A stretch of 64,000 nucleotides of DNA from Vibrio sinaloensis (GCF_000808535.1 NZ_JWLV01000034.1:248001-312000), one strand, 5' to 3'; shown: positions 10,566 through 21,517, counted from the first letter of the stretch. Notes: generated by a model from the letters alone, not told the origin. Numbers and translations are program-made.

Positions 10566-11690
10566 ATGTCTGACAACAGCCAAAAGAAAGTCATCGTCGG
10601 TATGTCCGGCGGCGTTGATTCATCTGTTTCTGCGTACCTGCTACAACAGCAAGGTTACCAAGTAGAAGGCCTGTTCATGAAGAACTGGGAAGAAGATGAC
10701 AATGAGGAGTATTGCACGGCAGCTGAAGATCTAGCTGATGCTCAAGCAGTGTGTGACAAGTTAGGCATTCATCTTCACACCATCAACTTTGCGGCTGAGT
10801 ACTGGGATAATGTATTCGAATATTTCCTTGCGGAATACAAAGCAGGACGTACGCCAAACCCAGACATTCTTTGTAACAAAGAAATCAAGTTTAAAGCCTT
10901 CCTAGAGTTTGCAGATGAAGTACTCGATGCGGATTATATCGCCATGGGGCACTATGTTCGCCGCACTTTCCCAACTCAGGAAGAGCTTGAGGCGGGAGCA
11001 AAACCTGAGATGCTGCGTGGTCTGGACAGTAACAAAGACCAAAGTTACTTCCTATATACACTAAGCAGTGACCAAGTTGCCCGTAGTCTGTTCCCTGTTG
11101 GTGAGCTTGAAAAGCCTGAAGTTCGACGCATCGCGGAAGAGCAAGATCTCATCACCGCGAAGAAAAAAGACTCAACAGGTATCTGCTTCATCGGTGAACG
11201 TAAGTTTACTGAATTCCTTGGCAAATACCTACCCGCGCAGCCAGGCAACATCGAAACGCCTGAAGGCAAAGTTATCGGTAAACACCAAGGGTTGATGTAC
11301 CATACTTTGGGTCAACGTAAAGGCCTTCACATCGGTGGTCAAAAAGGCGGCGGTGGTAATGAAGAGCCTTGGTTTGTTGGCGACAAAGACCTAAAACGCA
11401 ACGTATTGATTGCCGTTCAGGGTAAAGATCACCCTCTTCTTAAATCAGAAGGCTTGATCGCTTCCCAACTCCACTGGGTAGATCGCACACCAATTACTGA
11501 TGTTTTGAAGTGCACAGTAAAAACACGTTACCGTCAAACAGATATACCTTGTACAATCATCCCAATTGATGATGAAAACATTAAAGTTATTTTTGATGAG
11601 CCTCAGATCGCCGTCACCCCTGGTCAATCTGCGGTATTCTACCAAGGCGAAGTGTGTCTTGGTGGTGGAATTATCGAAAAACGCATTTAA
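10566..11690 (+). CDS. mnmA: tRNA-specific 2-thiouridylase MnmA
   Basis: Makes 2-thiouridine at the wobble U34 of tRNA-Lys, -Glu and -Gln, using ATP and sulfur delivered through the TusABCDE relay. The 374-residue protein has the PP-loop GMSGGVDSS at about residues 12-20, a catalytic Cys in [12 protein letters not shown] and the second in [12 protein letters not shown], with [13 protein letters not shown] further on. It heads the mnmA-hflD-purB run; hflD follows after 29 bp. TAGAAT at about 10529 is a plausible -10. Confidence 0.97.
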   Translation: MSDNSQKKVIVGMSGGVDSSVSAYLLQQQGYQVEGLFMKNWEEDDNEEYCTAAEDLADAQAVCDKLGIHLHTINFAAEYWDNVFEYFLAEYKAGRTPNPDILCNKEIKFKAFLEFADEVLDADYIAMGHYVRRTFPTQEELEAGAKPEMLRGLDSNKDQSYFLYTLSSDQVARSLFPVGELEKPEVRRIAEEQDLITAKKKDSTGICFIGERKFTEFLGKYLPAQPGNIETPEGKVIGKHQGLMYHTLGQRKGLHIGGQKGGGGNEEPWFVGDKDLKRNVLIAVQGKDHPLLKSEGLIASQLHWVDRTPITDVLKCTVKTRYRQTDIPCTIIPIDDENIKVIFDEPQIAVTPGQSAVFYQGEVCLGGGIIEKRI

Positions 11691-11719
11691 TTTACGCTTA
11701 CATTTAGGAGTATGACTAC

Positions 11720-13869
<2,150 letters not shown>

Positions 13870-13890
13870 TCCTCTCCACTGTTAAATAGC

Positions 13891-13924
13891 AAAGGGCTGA
13901 TGTAAACACATCAGCCCTTTTTGT
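13891..13924 (+). terminator. purB terminator
   Basis: AAAGGGCTGATG TAAACA CATCAGCCCTTTTTG, a 12-bp stem with T run 22 bp after the purB stop; the A-rich left arm may also serve the convergent operon on the minus strand. Confidence 0.93.
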
Positions 13925-13948
13925 TTGTCAGTGTGATTAAGTTGAGCG

Positions 13949-14473
13949 TTATTGTTTTTGAAAGAAGAGGGTTATCGTTCCAACCTCAATGCCAAACTTT
14001 TTGATTTTAGTTAAATTGAATACGTGCTTTTCATCTTGGCGATATAACCAATCATCAAACCCAACCACCACGGATGAATCATCCATTTTTAGTTCAAAGT
14101 CGTACCGCCATTGAAGTGCGTTGCCGACTTCTTTGCCCGTTGCCTGTCCGATGATGTCATCTGCTTCACCGACATAACTGCCTTCACCATCTCGATTAAT
14201 CACCCAAATTCGCTGGTCTATCTCTCCGTCATCAAACACGAAATCTTCAACCAGTGTGAGCGTGTCACCTTCAACGCTGCCAATAATCTCAACCGTAAAA
14301 CGACGGGTTTGCTTGTCGGTGTAATCTTGAACCATACCCCAAGCGGTCACTTTACCTTCAAAATAGTCGAAAAGGTCAAAGCGTGGATTTGATGCTTGGT
14401 AGCTGTCTAAGTCAGCGGAACACCCCGTGACGGCAAAAACTAACGTTAGAAGAAAGGTTTTCAAAAGTTTCAT
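13949..14473 (-). CDS. DUF3833-type lipoprotein
   Basis: 174-residue protein with a lipoprotein signal: basic start MKLLK, hydrophobic core, lipobox VTGC with the Cys at residue 18. The mature part resembles the DUF3833 family (FDLFDYFEGKVTAWGMVQD, then WVINRDGEGSYVGEADDIIGQATG). Probably a small beta-rich, calycin-like domain anchored in a membrane. It is the last gene of the eight-gene operon and starts on the same base where the previous gene stops. The biochemical role is unknown; the context suggests lipid binding or membrane repair. Confidence 0.82.
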   Translation of the reverse strand: MKLLKTFLLTLVFAVTGCSADLDSYQASNPRFDLFDYFEGKVTAWGMVQDYTDKQTRRFTVEIIGSVEGDTLTLVEDFVFDDGEIDQRIWVINRDGEGSYVGEADDIIGQATGKEVGNALQWRYDFELKMDDSSVVVGFDDWLYRQDEKHVFNLTKIKKFGIEVGTITLFFQKQ

Positions 14474-15033
14474 TATTGGCTAAGTCCTATCAGTTGTGCT
14501 CGCAGTTTAGGGTACGTAGTTTTGGGTGAAAGCCAGATAGCGAGAAAGGCGTCATTCAAGCTCTCGTCGGTGATTGAGCCGATACGTGTCGGCGATGCCA
14601 TTTCATTCGAACGAAAATAAAAGTGTCCGCTTTGGCCATCGGTCACGTAAGTGAGGTTTTGTCCTTTCTCGATATTTGGGAAGATGGTCACCAACTCTTG
14701 AATCCATCTCTGTGAGAGTTGCTTGTCGAAACCCATTTCTTCCCACTGGTCTTCGGTTGCATCAAGCAATTGCTGCTGGCTTATATCTCTTTGGTAATCG
14801 ATCGAAAGTGCTAGAGGATGAGGCGTAATGTCAGCATCAACAGAATAGGTTCCATTGGGCGTTTGGAGCCGTGACTGATAGACATCAAAAATAAATACCG
14901 ACAACTGAGCTTCTCCCACAGCAGGCCAAGTGTTCCATTCAGTTTCGCTGTCTACTGGTACCGCATAGCTCGTGGATGAGACTAGCAGGCTAAAAGTTAG
15001 CCCCCTTTTGATCAACTGAAAGACTCGGCTCAT
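14473..15033 (-). CDS. Chalcone isomerase-like periplasmic protein
   Basis: 186 residues with an N-terminal signal peptide (about 1-24, ending SYAVPV) and a fold-family resemblance to bacterial chalcone-isomerase-like proteins, which bind fatty acids rather than chalcones. Visible features are WPAVGEAQLSVFIFDVYQSRL at the start of the domain and LSIDYQRDISQQQLLDATEDQW. It overlaps the end of the preceding membrane-protein gene by 44 bp and abuts the DUF3833 gene, so the three are translationally linked. A fatty-acid-binding role is inferred from the family and operon. Confidence 0.8.
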   Translation of the reverse strand: MSRVFQLIKRGLTFSLLVSSTSYAVPVDSETEWNTWPAVGEAQLSVFIFDVYQSRLQTPNGTYSVDADITPHPLALSIDYQRDISQQQLLDATEDQWEEMGFDKQLSQRWIQELVTIFPNIEKGQNLTYVTDGQSGHFYFRSNEMASPTRIGSITDESLNDAFLAIWLSPKTTYPKLRAQLIGLSQ

Positions 15034-15514
15034 GGCTATACACCTTCTTAATCACAATAATAAGGAGTGACCACTCGATGAACAGAACCAATAGAGTCGT
15101 CACGTTACCATGTGGGAAGGCCACCGCTTGGAGTTTCATGCCTGCAAAGTAACTCATTGCGCCAGCTATCCCACTGACTAGTGATACGAGTACTGGGTGG
15201 TATTGGTTCAGAATTGGCGCTAAATAGTTGGCATACCAGAGGAAGATAGCCCAAAGAAGAATGAGCCAGATTGGAAAACGGCTTGGTTCAAACTGAAACA
15301 AGCCAAAATAGTAGTTGGCGTAGTCTATACACACGCCAAGACCTAGTAATCCTAACCATGCCCCCAATCGAATTTGGCTGAGCCCAACGGTCAATACTTG
15401 AGTAACAAGCACAAGGCTCAACGTCAGCCATAGCCACTCTTCTCTACCCAATATGGCAAGGAACCAGATGAGCTGAAACCATGTGGATAAGAGGATTAAA
15501 CGTCGAGCACTCAT
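14990..15514 (-). CDS. DUF2878-type inner-membrane protein
   Basis: 174-residue protein almost entirely made of hydrophobic segments (about five to six helices) with the charged motif DYANYYFGLFQFEP in a loop. Matches the DUF2878 type as I know it. The start is the ATG at 15514, one base after the stop of the Cfa-like gene; a TTG five codons upstream is the alternative. Its 3' end runs 44 bp into the next gene. Function unknown; always seen by me in this kind of Cfa/DUF1365 cluster. Confidence 0.8.
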   Translation of the reverse strand: MSARRLILLSTWFQLIWFLAILGREEWLWLTLSLVLVTQVLTVGLSQIRLGAWLGLLGLGVCIDYANYYFGLFQFEPSRFPIWLILLWAIFLWYANYLAPILNQYHPVLVSLVSGIAGAMSYFAGMKLQAVAFPHGNVTTLLVLFIEWSLLIIVIKKVYSHEPSLSVDQKGANF

Positions 15515-15515
15515 A

Positions 15516-16760
15516 TTAGGGTCTTTCAAATGTCATATGTACTGTGCTGATACTTTTCGCTTTAAAGCCACCCTCACAATAACAGAAATAATAGTTCCAC
15601 ATTCGAATGAAAGTATCATCAAAGCCAAGCTCTCTAACCCGCGCCTCCGCAGCATTGAAGCGGAGGTACCACTGGCGCAATGTATGAGCGTAGTCCTCAC
15701 CGATATCGAACAAATCTCGCAACACGAGGTCACTCTGCTTGGTCGCGGCTTGTGTTAGCGCCGTAATTGAAGGTAGAAATCCCCCCGGGAAAATATACTT
15801 TTGGATAAAATCGACGTTGTTGCTGTAGTAATCGTAACGTTGGTCAGCAATGGTAATTGCTTGTATCGCCATTAAGCCCTTTGGTTTAAGTAGGGACTGG
15901 CATTTCTGAATGTATGAATTGAGGTACTCTTTGCCAACCGCTTCAATCATTTCAATCGACACGAGTTTATCGAACTCACCCGTTAAGTTGCGATAATCTT
16001 CTTTGAGTAACGTTATTTTGTCTTCTAATCCTCGAGCTTTAACTTGGGCTTGGGCATAGTCAAATTGCTGTTCAGAGATGGTCGTTGTTGTAACATGACA
16101 GCCATACTTCTCTGCCATGTAGATAGCCATTGCACCCCACCCCGTACCGATCTCAACGACGCGATCGGAAGATTGCAACTTTAGTTGCTGACACAAGCGC
16201 TCCATCTTATTGATTTGCGCCTGCTCCAACGTATCGTTGGGAGATGAGAAAATCGCCGATGAATACAACATGTTTTCATCGAGGAAGGTGTCGTAAAGGT
16301 CATTACTTAAATCGTAATGCGCGTGTATGTTTTTCTGAGAGTTGGCGACCGTATTACGGTTGAGCCAGTGCCCTACTTTGTAAGAGAGTTTGGAGATAAA
16401 ACTGGTGCGGTTTTCAATCGAATCCAGCGCTGACATATTCAGTGCCATCAGCTCCATAAGCGCGGTCAAGTCTGGGCTGTCCCACCAAGCTTCCATGTAA
16501 GCTTCACCGGCCGCAATACTGCCACCCGTTAACAAACGCGAATAAAATGCAGGATTTTTTACTTCAATAAGCGCACTTGGCTCACCATTTTTCGGACGAC
16601 CAAACATTGTTCTTTGGTTGCTCTCAGCGCCATCAAATGACTCGACAACGGTGAGGCAGCCCTTAGATATTTTGTATAAACAAGTAAACGCGATAGACCT
16701 TGCCGTTTTTTGCCCAGTCGTCAGTGTCCCATTAAAAGGTATTGCTTGAGAGTTGATCAT
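15516..16760 (-). CDS. Cfa-like SAM-dependent fatty-acyl methyltransferase
   Basis: 414-residue member of the cyclopropane-fatty-acyl-phospholipid synthase family. The N-terminal lipid-binding part (residues 1-120) is followed by NIHAHYDLSNDLYDTFLD, the SAM-binding motif VVEIGTGWGAMAIYMA and FDKLVSIEMIEAVGKEY, then QKYIFPGGFLPS. In the operon with DUF1365, SDR and FAD genes it resembles the methylase of furan-fatty-acid synthesis (UfaM-type) or the light-induced Cfa homologues rather than housekeeping Cfa. Its start overlaps the DUF1365 stop by 4 bp. Whether it makes a methyl branch or a cyclopropane is not visible. Confidence 0.9.
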   Translation of the reverse strand: MINSQAIPFNGTLTTGQKTARSIAFTCLYKISKGCLTVVESFDGAESNQRTMFGRPKNGEPSALIEVKNPAFYSRLLTGGSIAAGEAYMEAWWDSPDLTALMELMALNMSALDSIENRTSFISKLSYKVGHWLNRNTVANSQKNIHAHYDLSNDLYDTFLDENMLYSSAIFSSPNDTLEQAQINKMERLCQQLKLQSSDRVVEIGTGWGAMAIYMAEKYGCHVTTTTISEQQFDYAQAQVKARGLEDKITLLKEDYRNLTGEFDKLVSIEMIEAVGKEYLNSYIQKCQSLLKPKGLMAIQAITIADQRYDYYSNNVDFIQKYIFPGGFLPSITALTQAATKQSDLVLRDLFDIGEDYAHTLRQWYLRFNAAEARVRELGFDDTFIRMWNYYFCYCEGGFKAKSISTVHMTFERP

Positions 16761-17548
16761 GTTCGATTCTCCTCGACTTCTTTTCTCTTATCCTGTTTGT
16801 CATCGCCAGACTGATATTTGGGGTGTGAATAGAACGGCGCCCCTTTTAACCATAGCTTTAGCGCATGCCAGTAAATTCCAATAACTACTTTTACTGCCAT
16901 AATCGGTGTCACGATCAGTTGCTTAAGTAAAAATTTAGACGACAACGGATGCTTTTTCATCGTCAACGTCGCGTCAAACTCTTTGTTTTCTCGGTGACAT
17001 TCCAAATGTACAAACAGTCGGCTATCTAAAGGTTTTACTCGCCATTGATACTTTTGTTCGATGGGATTGAAAGGAGAGACATGGAAAGCCTTATCTTGTT
17101 CAAAACCCTGCGTGCTCGATGCTGGAACGGCATAGTAGTGTCTCTCGTTCCAAGGTGTGTTACTCACTTCAGCCAGCAAGTAGCACCACTGCCCATGTTT
17201 GTTATAAAGGTAGTAGAAGTTTACCGGGCTGAAGTAAATACCTAGATATCTTAGGTGAACCACGGCCTCGACCTTACCATCGACCCGCTCTCCAGTAAGC
17301 TCGTACACTTTGTCTTGAACGGCCGTTTTTAGGCAACCTGAGCCTAGGTAGTCCTCGCGCTTAAACCGTGCCCAGTGCCACCAGCGCTGACCAAAACACC
17401 ACACATCCTTTTCTAGCTCTGCCAAGCCATCAAGATCTAAGCAAGGCATAAACAGTGGATAACTGAGCTGGTGTTTGATTGGCGAAAATCGACGGTGCCT
17501 GACGCTGCCGACGAGCAATGCGCTTGTGGACCGTGTATCTGTCTTCAT
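16757..17548 (-). CDS. DUF1365 family protein
   Basis: 263-residue DUF1365 protein. Visible blocks: VGSVRHRRFSPIKHQLSYP at the N-terminus, GERVDGKVEAVVHLRYLGIYFSPVNFYYLY in the middle, and NTPWNERHYY with DKAFHVSPFNP. The conserved His/Arg/Tyr content is typical; no clear membrane span except a weak C-terminal one. DUF1365 genes travel with Cfa-like methylases in light and singlet-oxygen regulons. Start and stop codons overlap with both neighbours (TAATG with the FAD gene, ATGA with the Cfa gene), so the proteins are probably made in fixed ratio. Confidence 0.88.
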   Translation of the reverse strand: MKTDTRSTSALLVGSVRHRRFSPIKHQLSYPLFMPCLDLDGLAELEKDVWCFGQRWWHWARFKREDYLGSGCLKTAVQDKVYELTGERVDGKVEAVVHLRYLGIYFSPVNFYYLYNKHGQWCYLLAEVSNTPWNERHYYAVPASSTQGFEQDKAFHVSPFNPIEQKYQWRVKPLDSRLFVHLECHRENKEFDATLTMKKHPLSSKFLLKQLIVTPIMAVKVVIGIYWHALKLWLKGAPFYSHPKYQSGDDKQDKRKEVEENRT

Positions 17549-18828
17549 TAAGCTGCCCCTTTTTGAGGCACCGCAGCAGTTTGAGATTGTAGACCTTTCA
17601 CCACATCCAACGCGCTTCGAACACCATCTTCATGGAACCCGTTATACCAGTATGCCCCGCAGAACCAGGTTTGATTGATACCATTGATTTCATTACGGCG
17701 CTTCTGGGAAGCCAGAGACTTTTGATTAAACACCGGATGATCGTAGTGGAAGGTACGCAGTATCTTATCTGGAGAAATTTGCTCTGAACTATTCAGCGAC
17801 ACGCAGAAGGTTTTTGGTGATTCAATATGTTGGAGTATGTTCATGTTGTAAGTGAGTGTTGGCCTTCTCTCTTGCTCATCTTGACCGCCACTCAATCGAT
17901 AGTTCCAAGAAGCCCATGCTGCTCTCGATTTGGGGAGCAGTTTTTCATCGTAATGAAGAATCACTTCGTTCTCTTGATACTCCAACCCTGTCAATATATC
18001 GGTTTCCGTTAAACTGGCATCTTGCAACAGAGCCATTGCTTGGTCACTGTGACAAGCAAAAATAACGTGATCGAAACGCTCCACGCTTCCATTTGCTTTA
18101 ATCACAACACCAGATGAATCTCTTGTTACTGACTCGACAGGCGTCGACAGGCGAATACGATCTTTAAAACCGGAAATCAGCGGCTCGACATAGGCTCGAG
18201 AGCCCCCTTCAATGACATACCATTGCGGTCGATTGGTAACATCAAGCAGACCATGATTTAGGAAGAAACGCGCAAAGAAGTCGAGAGGAAAGGCGCGCAT
18301 ATCGGCTAACGTTGACGACCATATCGCCGCCCCCATTGGTAGAATGTAGTTATCGCAAAAATAGTCACTAAAGCCTTGAGTGTTTAAGAACTCACCCAGC
18401 GTCTGTTGCTGGCCTTGATTAAGCTCCACAACCTGTTTTACTGCTTTATTAAACTTAAGGATTTCAAAGATAAATGCGTAGAATTTAGGGTTGAACCAGT
18501 TTCGTTTTTGCGCAAAAAGGGTTGTCACCGTGTGGCCGTTGTACTCGAGTCCAGTGGCATCATTGCGAACACTAAAGCTCATTTGCGTCGGCAAACCTTT
18601 TACACCGATTTCATTCATCATTTGAATAAAATTTGGGTACGTTCGGTCGTTGTAAACAATAAAACCAGTATCGACGGCGTAGGTTTTATTTTCGAGTTGG
18701 ACATCGATCGTCGCAGTATGACCGCCAATGTAGTCGTTGGCCTCAAACACGGTAACATCATGCTCTTTATGTAGATGGTAACCACAAGTAAGCCCTGAAA
18801 TACCTGTACCAATAATCGCAATTTTCAC
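17548..18828 (-). CDS. FAD-dependent oxidoreductase (amine-oxidase/desaturase-like)
   Basis: 426-residue flavoprotein with an N-terminal Rossmann FAD-binding motif IAIIGTGISGLTCGYHL followed by VFEANDYIGGH, and a C-terminal FAD segment WFCGAYWYNGFHEDGV. The overall type is that of bacterial NAD/FAD-binding proteins related to amine oxidases and phytoene desaturases. In Cfa/DUF1365 clusters it is a candidate acyl-chain desaturase or oxidase. It follows the SDR gene by 10 bp. Substrate is inferred from context only. Confidence 0.88.
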   Translation of the reverse strand: MKIAIIGTGISGLTCGYHLHKEHDVTVFEANDYIGGHTATIDVQLENKTYAVDTGFIVYNDRTYPNFIQMMNEIGVKGLPTQMSFSVRNDATGLEYNGHTVTTLFAQKRNWFNPKFYAFIFEILKFNKAVKQVVELNQGQQQTLGEFLNTQGFSDYFCDNYILPMGAAIWSSTLADMRAFPLDFFARFFLNHGLLDVTNRPQWYVIEGGSRAYVEPLISGFKDRIRLSTPVESVTRDSSGVVIKANGSVERFDHVIFACHSDQAMALLQDASLTETDILTGLEYQENEVILHYDEKLLPKSRAAWASWNYRLSGGQDEQERRPTLTYNMNILQHIESPKTFCVSLNSSEQISPDKILRTFHYDHPVFNQKSLASQKRRNEINGINQTWFCGAYWYNGFHEDGVRSALDVVKGLQSQTAAVPQKGAA

Positions 18829-18838
18829 TTTGGACTCC

Positions 18839-19564
18839 TTAACCAGAAATGAGCTTTGATGTCAGTTTGTTTTGCCAACTGTATGGCAGTAACCCAAGTA
18901 ACCTTAAAATGGAGGTAAATCTACTTGGGAAGTAGATATATGATTTGCCCTTAGCCAGCCCGAATCGTATCGCTTTCGAGGCGTATTCGACACTTACAAG
19001 CATAGGCATAGGAAATGTGTTTTTGTCAGTGAGGGGGGTTTCAACAAACCCCGGATAGATAACAGAAACGTCAATTGACTTGCTTTTTAAATCGACTTGT
19101 AAAGCGCGAGCGAAATAACTTACCGCGGCTTTAGACGCGCCATAGGCTTCGGCTCGAGGGAGCGCCAACTCACTCGCGATGGATCCAACGACTGCCACAC
19201 GATGGCCAGATTCAAAGTGATGCTGACACGCTTCGATCACGTTCGCTAATCCCACAACGTTGATATCGAATACTCGCTTCACGAGAGAGGCGTCAACATG
19301 TCCGTCGTCAATGTATTCGCAATCTCCGGCGTTCATAATCCAAAGGGTGGGAGTAAAGGGTAAAGTAGCGAGAGCGTCGCGAGAGCTTTCAAGATCTGTT
19401 ACGTCAAAGGCGACAGAATGAATCCGGTCAGAGTACACTTCCAGCTCGGAAAGCTTGGCTTTGTTTCTGCCACAAGCAACCACCTCCCAGCCATCATCGG
19501 CATAATCTCGAGCCAAACGCTGGCCGATGCCCGATGTTGCGCCTGTAATCAATACTCGGTTCAT
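18839..19564 (-). CDS. Short-chain dehydrogenase/reductase
   Basis: 241-residue classical SDR. Cofactor motif GATSGIGQ at about residues 7-14, NAG in WIMNAGD, catalytic Ser in VVGSIASE and the Tyr/Lys pair in AYGASKAAVSYFA. The C-terminus has a short hydrophobic patch (RFTSILRLLGLLP) that may contact the membrane. The ATG overlaps the stop of the NTF2-like gene by 4 bp. Substrate unknown; an acyl or isoprenoid substrate would fit the operon. Confidence 0.9.
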   Translation of the reverse strand: MNRVLITGATSGIGQRLARDYADDGWEVVACGRNKAKLSELEVYSDRIHSVAFDVTDLESSRDALATLPFTPTLWIMNAGDCEYIDDGHVDASLVKRVFDINVVGLANVIEACQHHFESGHRVAVVGSIASELALPRAEAYGASKAAVSYFARALQVDLKSKSIDVSVIYPGFVETPLTDKNTFPMPMLVSVEYASKAIRFGLAKGKSYIYFPSRFTSILRLLGLLPYSWQNKLTSKLISG

Positions 19565-19980
19565 TGCCCTAACCTCTGCTTGATGGTCTTGATGACAGAA
19601 CCAAGAAGTGGCAAGTTTTCATAAAGCATCTCACCGAGATCAAAGTAGTCCCTGTGGTAGACGACTCTACCGTCGGCGAACTTGAGGTGACTTACTCCTT
19701 TCACCTCGACCTTACTTCCCCGCTGCAACTTCGGGTGTTCGAGCGTCATCGTCCACGTCAGAAAGCCAGCATCCCCGACCTGTTGGTGTTCCTCAATGTC
19801 GAAATCGCAGCGCTTTACGTTCTCGTATAATGAGACAAAGTATTTTTGCAACGCATCCCAGCCTTCCAATCGATGGGCAGCATCCTCAAAAACAACGTCC
19901 TGATGATAGACACCTTCTAGCAGGTGCAAATTCGCTTTATTTAGACACTGATAAATGTTGCCAACAGACTCTACGTTCAT
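19561..19980 (-). CDS. NTF2-like (SnoaL-type) protein, first gene of the operon
   Basis: 139-residue cone-shaped-fold protein: YQCLNKANLHLLEGVYHQDVVFEDAAHRLEG at the N-terminus and VSHLKFADGRVVYHRDYFDLGEMLYENLPLLG near the end are typical of SnoaL/NTF2-like domains. No signal peptide. A strong GAGAGG box lies 5 bp ahead of the ATG. Such proteins may be binding modules or small isomerases; a role specific to this operon is not known to me. Confidence 0.85.
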   Translation of the reverse strand: MNVESVGNIYQCLNKANLHLLEGVYHQDVVFEDAAHRLEGWDALQKYFVSLYENVKRCDFDIEEHQQVGDAGFLTWTMTLEHPKLQRGSKVEVKGVSHLKFADGRVVYHRDYFDLGEMLYENLPLLGSVIKTIKQRLGQ

Positions 19981-19994
19981 CGTTACCTCTCAAT

Positions 19995-20058
19995 TTGTTA
20001 TACAAGTGATATTTTTGTACAACAAATTCAGCTTAGAACATTAGAGAACGTTGTACAA
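19995..20058 (-). promoter_or_regulatory. Operon promoter overlapped by an 11-bp inverted repeat (MerR/LitR-like operator)
   Basis: On the minus strand TTGTTG (20020-20025) and TATAAC (19997-20002) are 17 bp apart and fit -35/-10 boxes. The same bases form the inverted repeat TTGTTATACAA (19995-20005) and TTGTACAACAA (20015-20025), and another TTGTACAA half-site lies at 20051-20058. TATACA-N11-TGTACA is close to the motif I recall for the B12-dependent light sensor LitR/PplR1 of Pseudomonas (T[GA]TACA-N12-TGTA[CT]A). The repeat is plain; the regulator is inferred. Confidence 0.6.
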
Positions 20059-20112
20059 ATTAAAATGCATACACTTGCTTAATTTGTTACGTAATACTCA
20101 AAAATTTGGATC

Positions 20113-20143
20113 AAAAAAGGCTTGGCATAAAGCCAAGCCTTTT
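20113..20143 (-). terminator. htpX terminator
   Basis: AAAAGGCTTGGC and GCCAAGCC form the stem; on the minus strand it ends CCTTTTTTG, 18 bp after the htpX stop. Confidence 0.92.
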
Positions 20144-20161
20144 CAATACATTGTAGACCTG

Positions 20162-21025
20162 TTAAGAATTTCTAAGTGCTGCGATACGTTTATCGAGTGG
20201 CGGGTGACTCATCAGCAATTCCGTCATTGAACGTTTACCATTAATACCAAACGCCATCATTGAGCCTTCAAGCTGAGATTCGTGACTCACTTTCAAACGC
20301 TCTAGCGCCGCGATCATCTTATGCTTACCGACTAGTCTTGCTGCACCTGCATCTGCGTGGAACTCACGATGACGGCTGTACCACATGGTGATGAAGCTTG
20401 CCAAGAAGCCAAATACAAGCTCAAGTACAATAGAAACACCGAAGTAGACCATCATGTTGCTGCCGCCTTCTTCCTCGTCACTGTTAGAAGAAACAATGTT
20501 AGCAATGAAACGAGATAAGAAAATTACGAAGGTGTTCACTACACCTTGCATCAACGTCATAGTGACCATATCACCATTTGCAATGTGGCTAACCTCATGT
20601 GCAAGCACCGCTTCCGCCTCATCTCGACTCATGTTGTGTAGCAAGCCCGTTGACACTGCAACCAAAGAGTCATCTCGCTTTGCGCCTGTTGCAAAAGCGT
20701 TGATATCAGCCGAGTCATAGATCGCGACCGTAGGCATACCAATGCCCACTTGCTCTGATTGGCGACGAACCGTCTCTAGTAGCCAATGCTCGGTCTCATT
20801 GCGAGGACTTTCAATGACCATACCGCCAACTGAGCGCAGAGCCATACTCTTTGACATCATCAAAGAGATAAAAGAACCGCCGAAACCAAACACTGCAGCC
20901 ATAAGAAGTAGGCCAGAAAGGCTACCAGGCTGCATCCCCGTTACAGCATAAACAATATTTAGTACAACACTTAGCACGAGTACAACGGCTAAGTTGGTTG
21001 CGAGAAACAACATTACACGCTTCAT
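20162..21025 (-). CDS. htpX: Membrane zinc protease HtpX
   Basis: 287-residue inner-membrane M48 metalloprotease that degrades misfolded membrane proteins alongside FtsH. Two N-terminal transmembrane segments (about 5-27 and 33-55), then the catalytic motif [12 protein letters not shown] (HExxH) at about 140, two further hydrophobic segments (about 155-180 and 190-212) and the third zinc ligand Glu in [15 protein letters not shown]. The C-terminus [13 protein letters not shown] is the family signature. Monocistronic with its own terminator. CpxR control is known in E. coli; I see no clear box here. Confidence 0.97.
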   Translation of the reverse strand: MKRVMLFLATNLAVVLVLSVVLNIVYAVTGMQPGSLSGLLLMAAVFGFGGSFISLMMSKSMALRSVGGMVIESPRNETEHWLLETVRRQSEQVGIGMPTVAIYDSADINAFATGAKRDDSLVAVSTGLLHNMSRDEAEAVLAHEVSHIANGDMVTMTLMQGVVNTFVIFLSRFIANIVSSNSDEEEGGSNMMVYFGVSIVLELVFGFLASFITMWYSRHREFHADAGAARLVGKHKMIAALERLKVSHESQLEGSMMAFGINGKRSMTELLMSHPPLDKRIAALRNS

Positions 21026-21331
21026 GACTTTTCTCCGAAACTGGAAGCTTATTATTATTGGCCCTAAGTGCCACGATTGATGGCATCAGCAGAGTTAACA
21101 TATAGATATAGTCTAACGGCTTTAAAAACAAGGTTAAGTCTCAAATTGAAACATTTGTTTTCCATCTCTCGTCAATGCCATTTAACTACAGTTCACATTC
21201 AGCAAGATTATACTTACTCAGCGAGAGATAAGCGTTCAAATCTAACTTTAGACTTTGGTCTTATTGTCTAATTAGCGAAACATGCTAACTTTTGTTTAGA
21301 TAATAAATCCATGGGAATAAGGGATAACATC
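21026..21331. other. Divergent intergenic region htpX / small ORF
   Basis: About 300 bp with the htpX promoter on the minus strand and that of the small ORF on the plus strand. GTTAACATATAGATATAG near 21095 is AT-rich and -10-like. I see no named regulatory site. Confidence 0.4.
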
Positions 21332-21499
21332 ATGGTTGAAACTAGCAACTATCAAATGGCTATTGATTTACTTTGCTGTCACCTTGGTATTTCAGAGGAA
21401 GAAGCAAAACAGCAACTTGGCATTTCATCCGAACAGGGCGCTCAAACTCATGTTAATGAAATGCAGCAAGCGATGATTGGATTGAGCAACGAGAAATAG
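21332..21499 (+). CDS. Small acidic protein of unknown function
   Basis: 55 residues starting MVETSNYQMAIDLLCCHLGI, followed by SEEEAKQQLGISSEQGA, which looks like a short helix-turn-helix of the putative DNA- or protein-binding kind, and HVNEMQQAMIGLSNEK. I choose the ATG at 21332 over 21311 because AAGGGA lies 8 bp upstream of it. It has its own upstream region and terminator, supporting a real gene. No family recognised. Confidence 0.65.
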   Translation: MVETSNYQMAIDLLCCHLGISEEEAKQQLGISSEQGAQTHVNEMQQAMIGLSNEK

Positions 21500-21517
21500 C
21501 TCGACCCTCTAAAAGTC

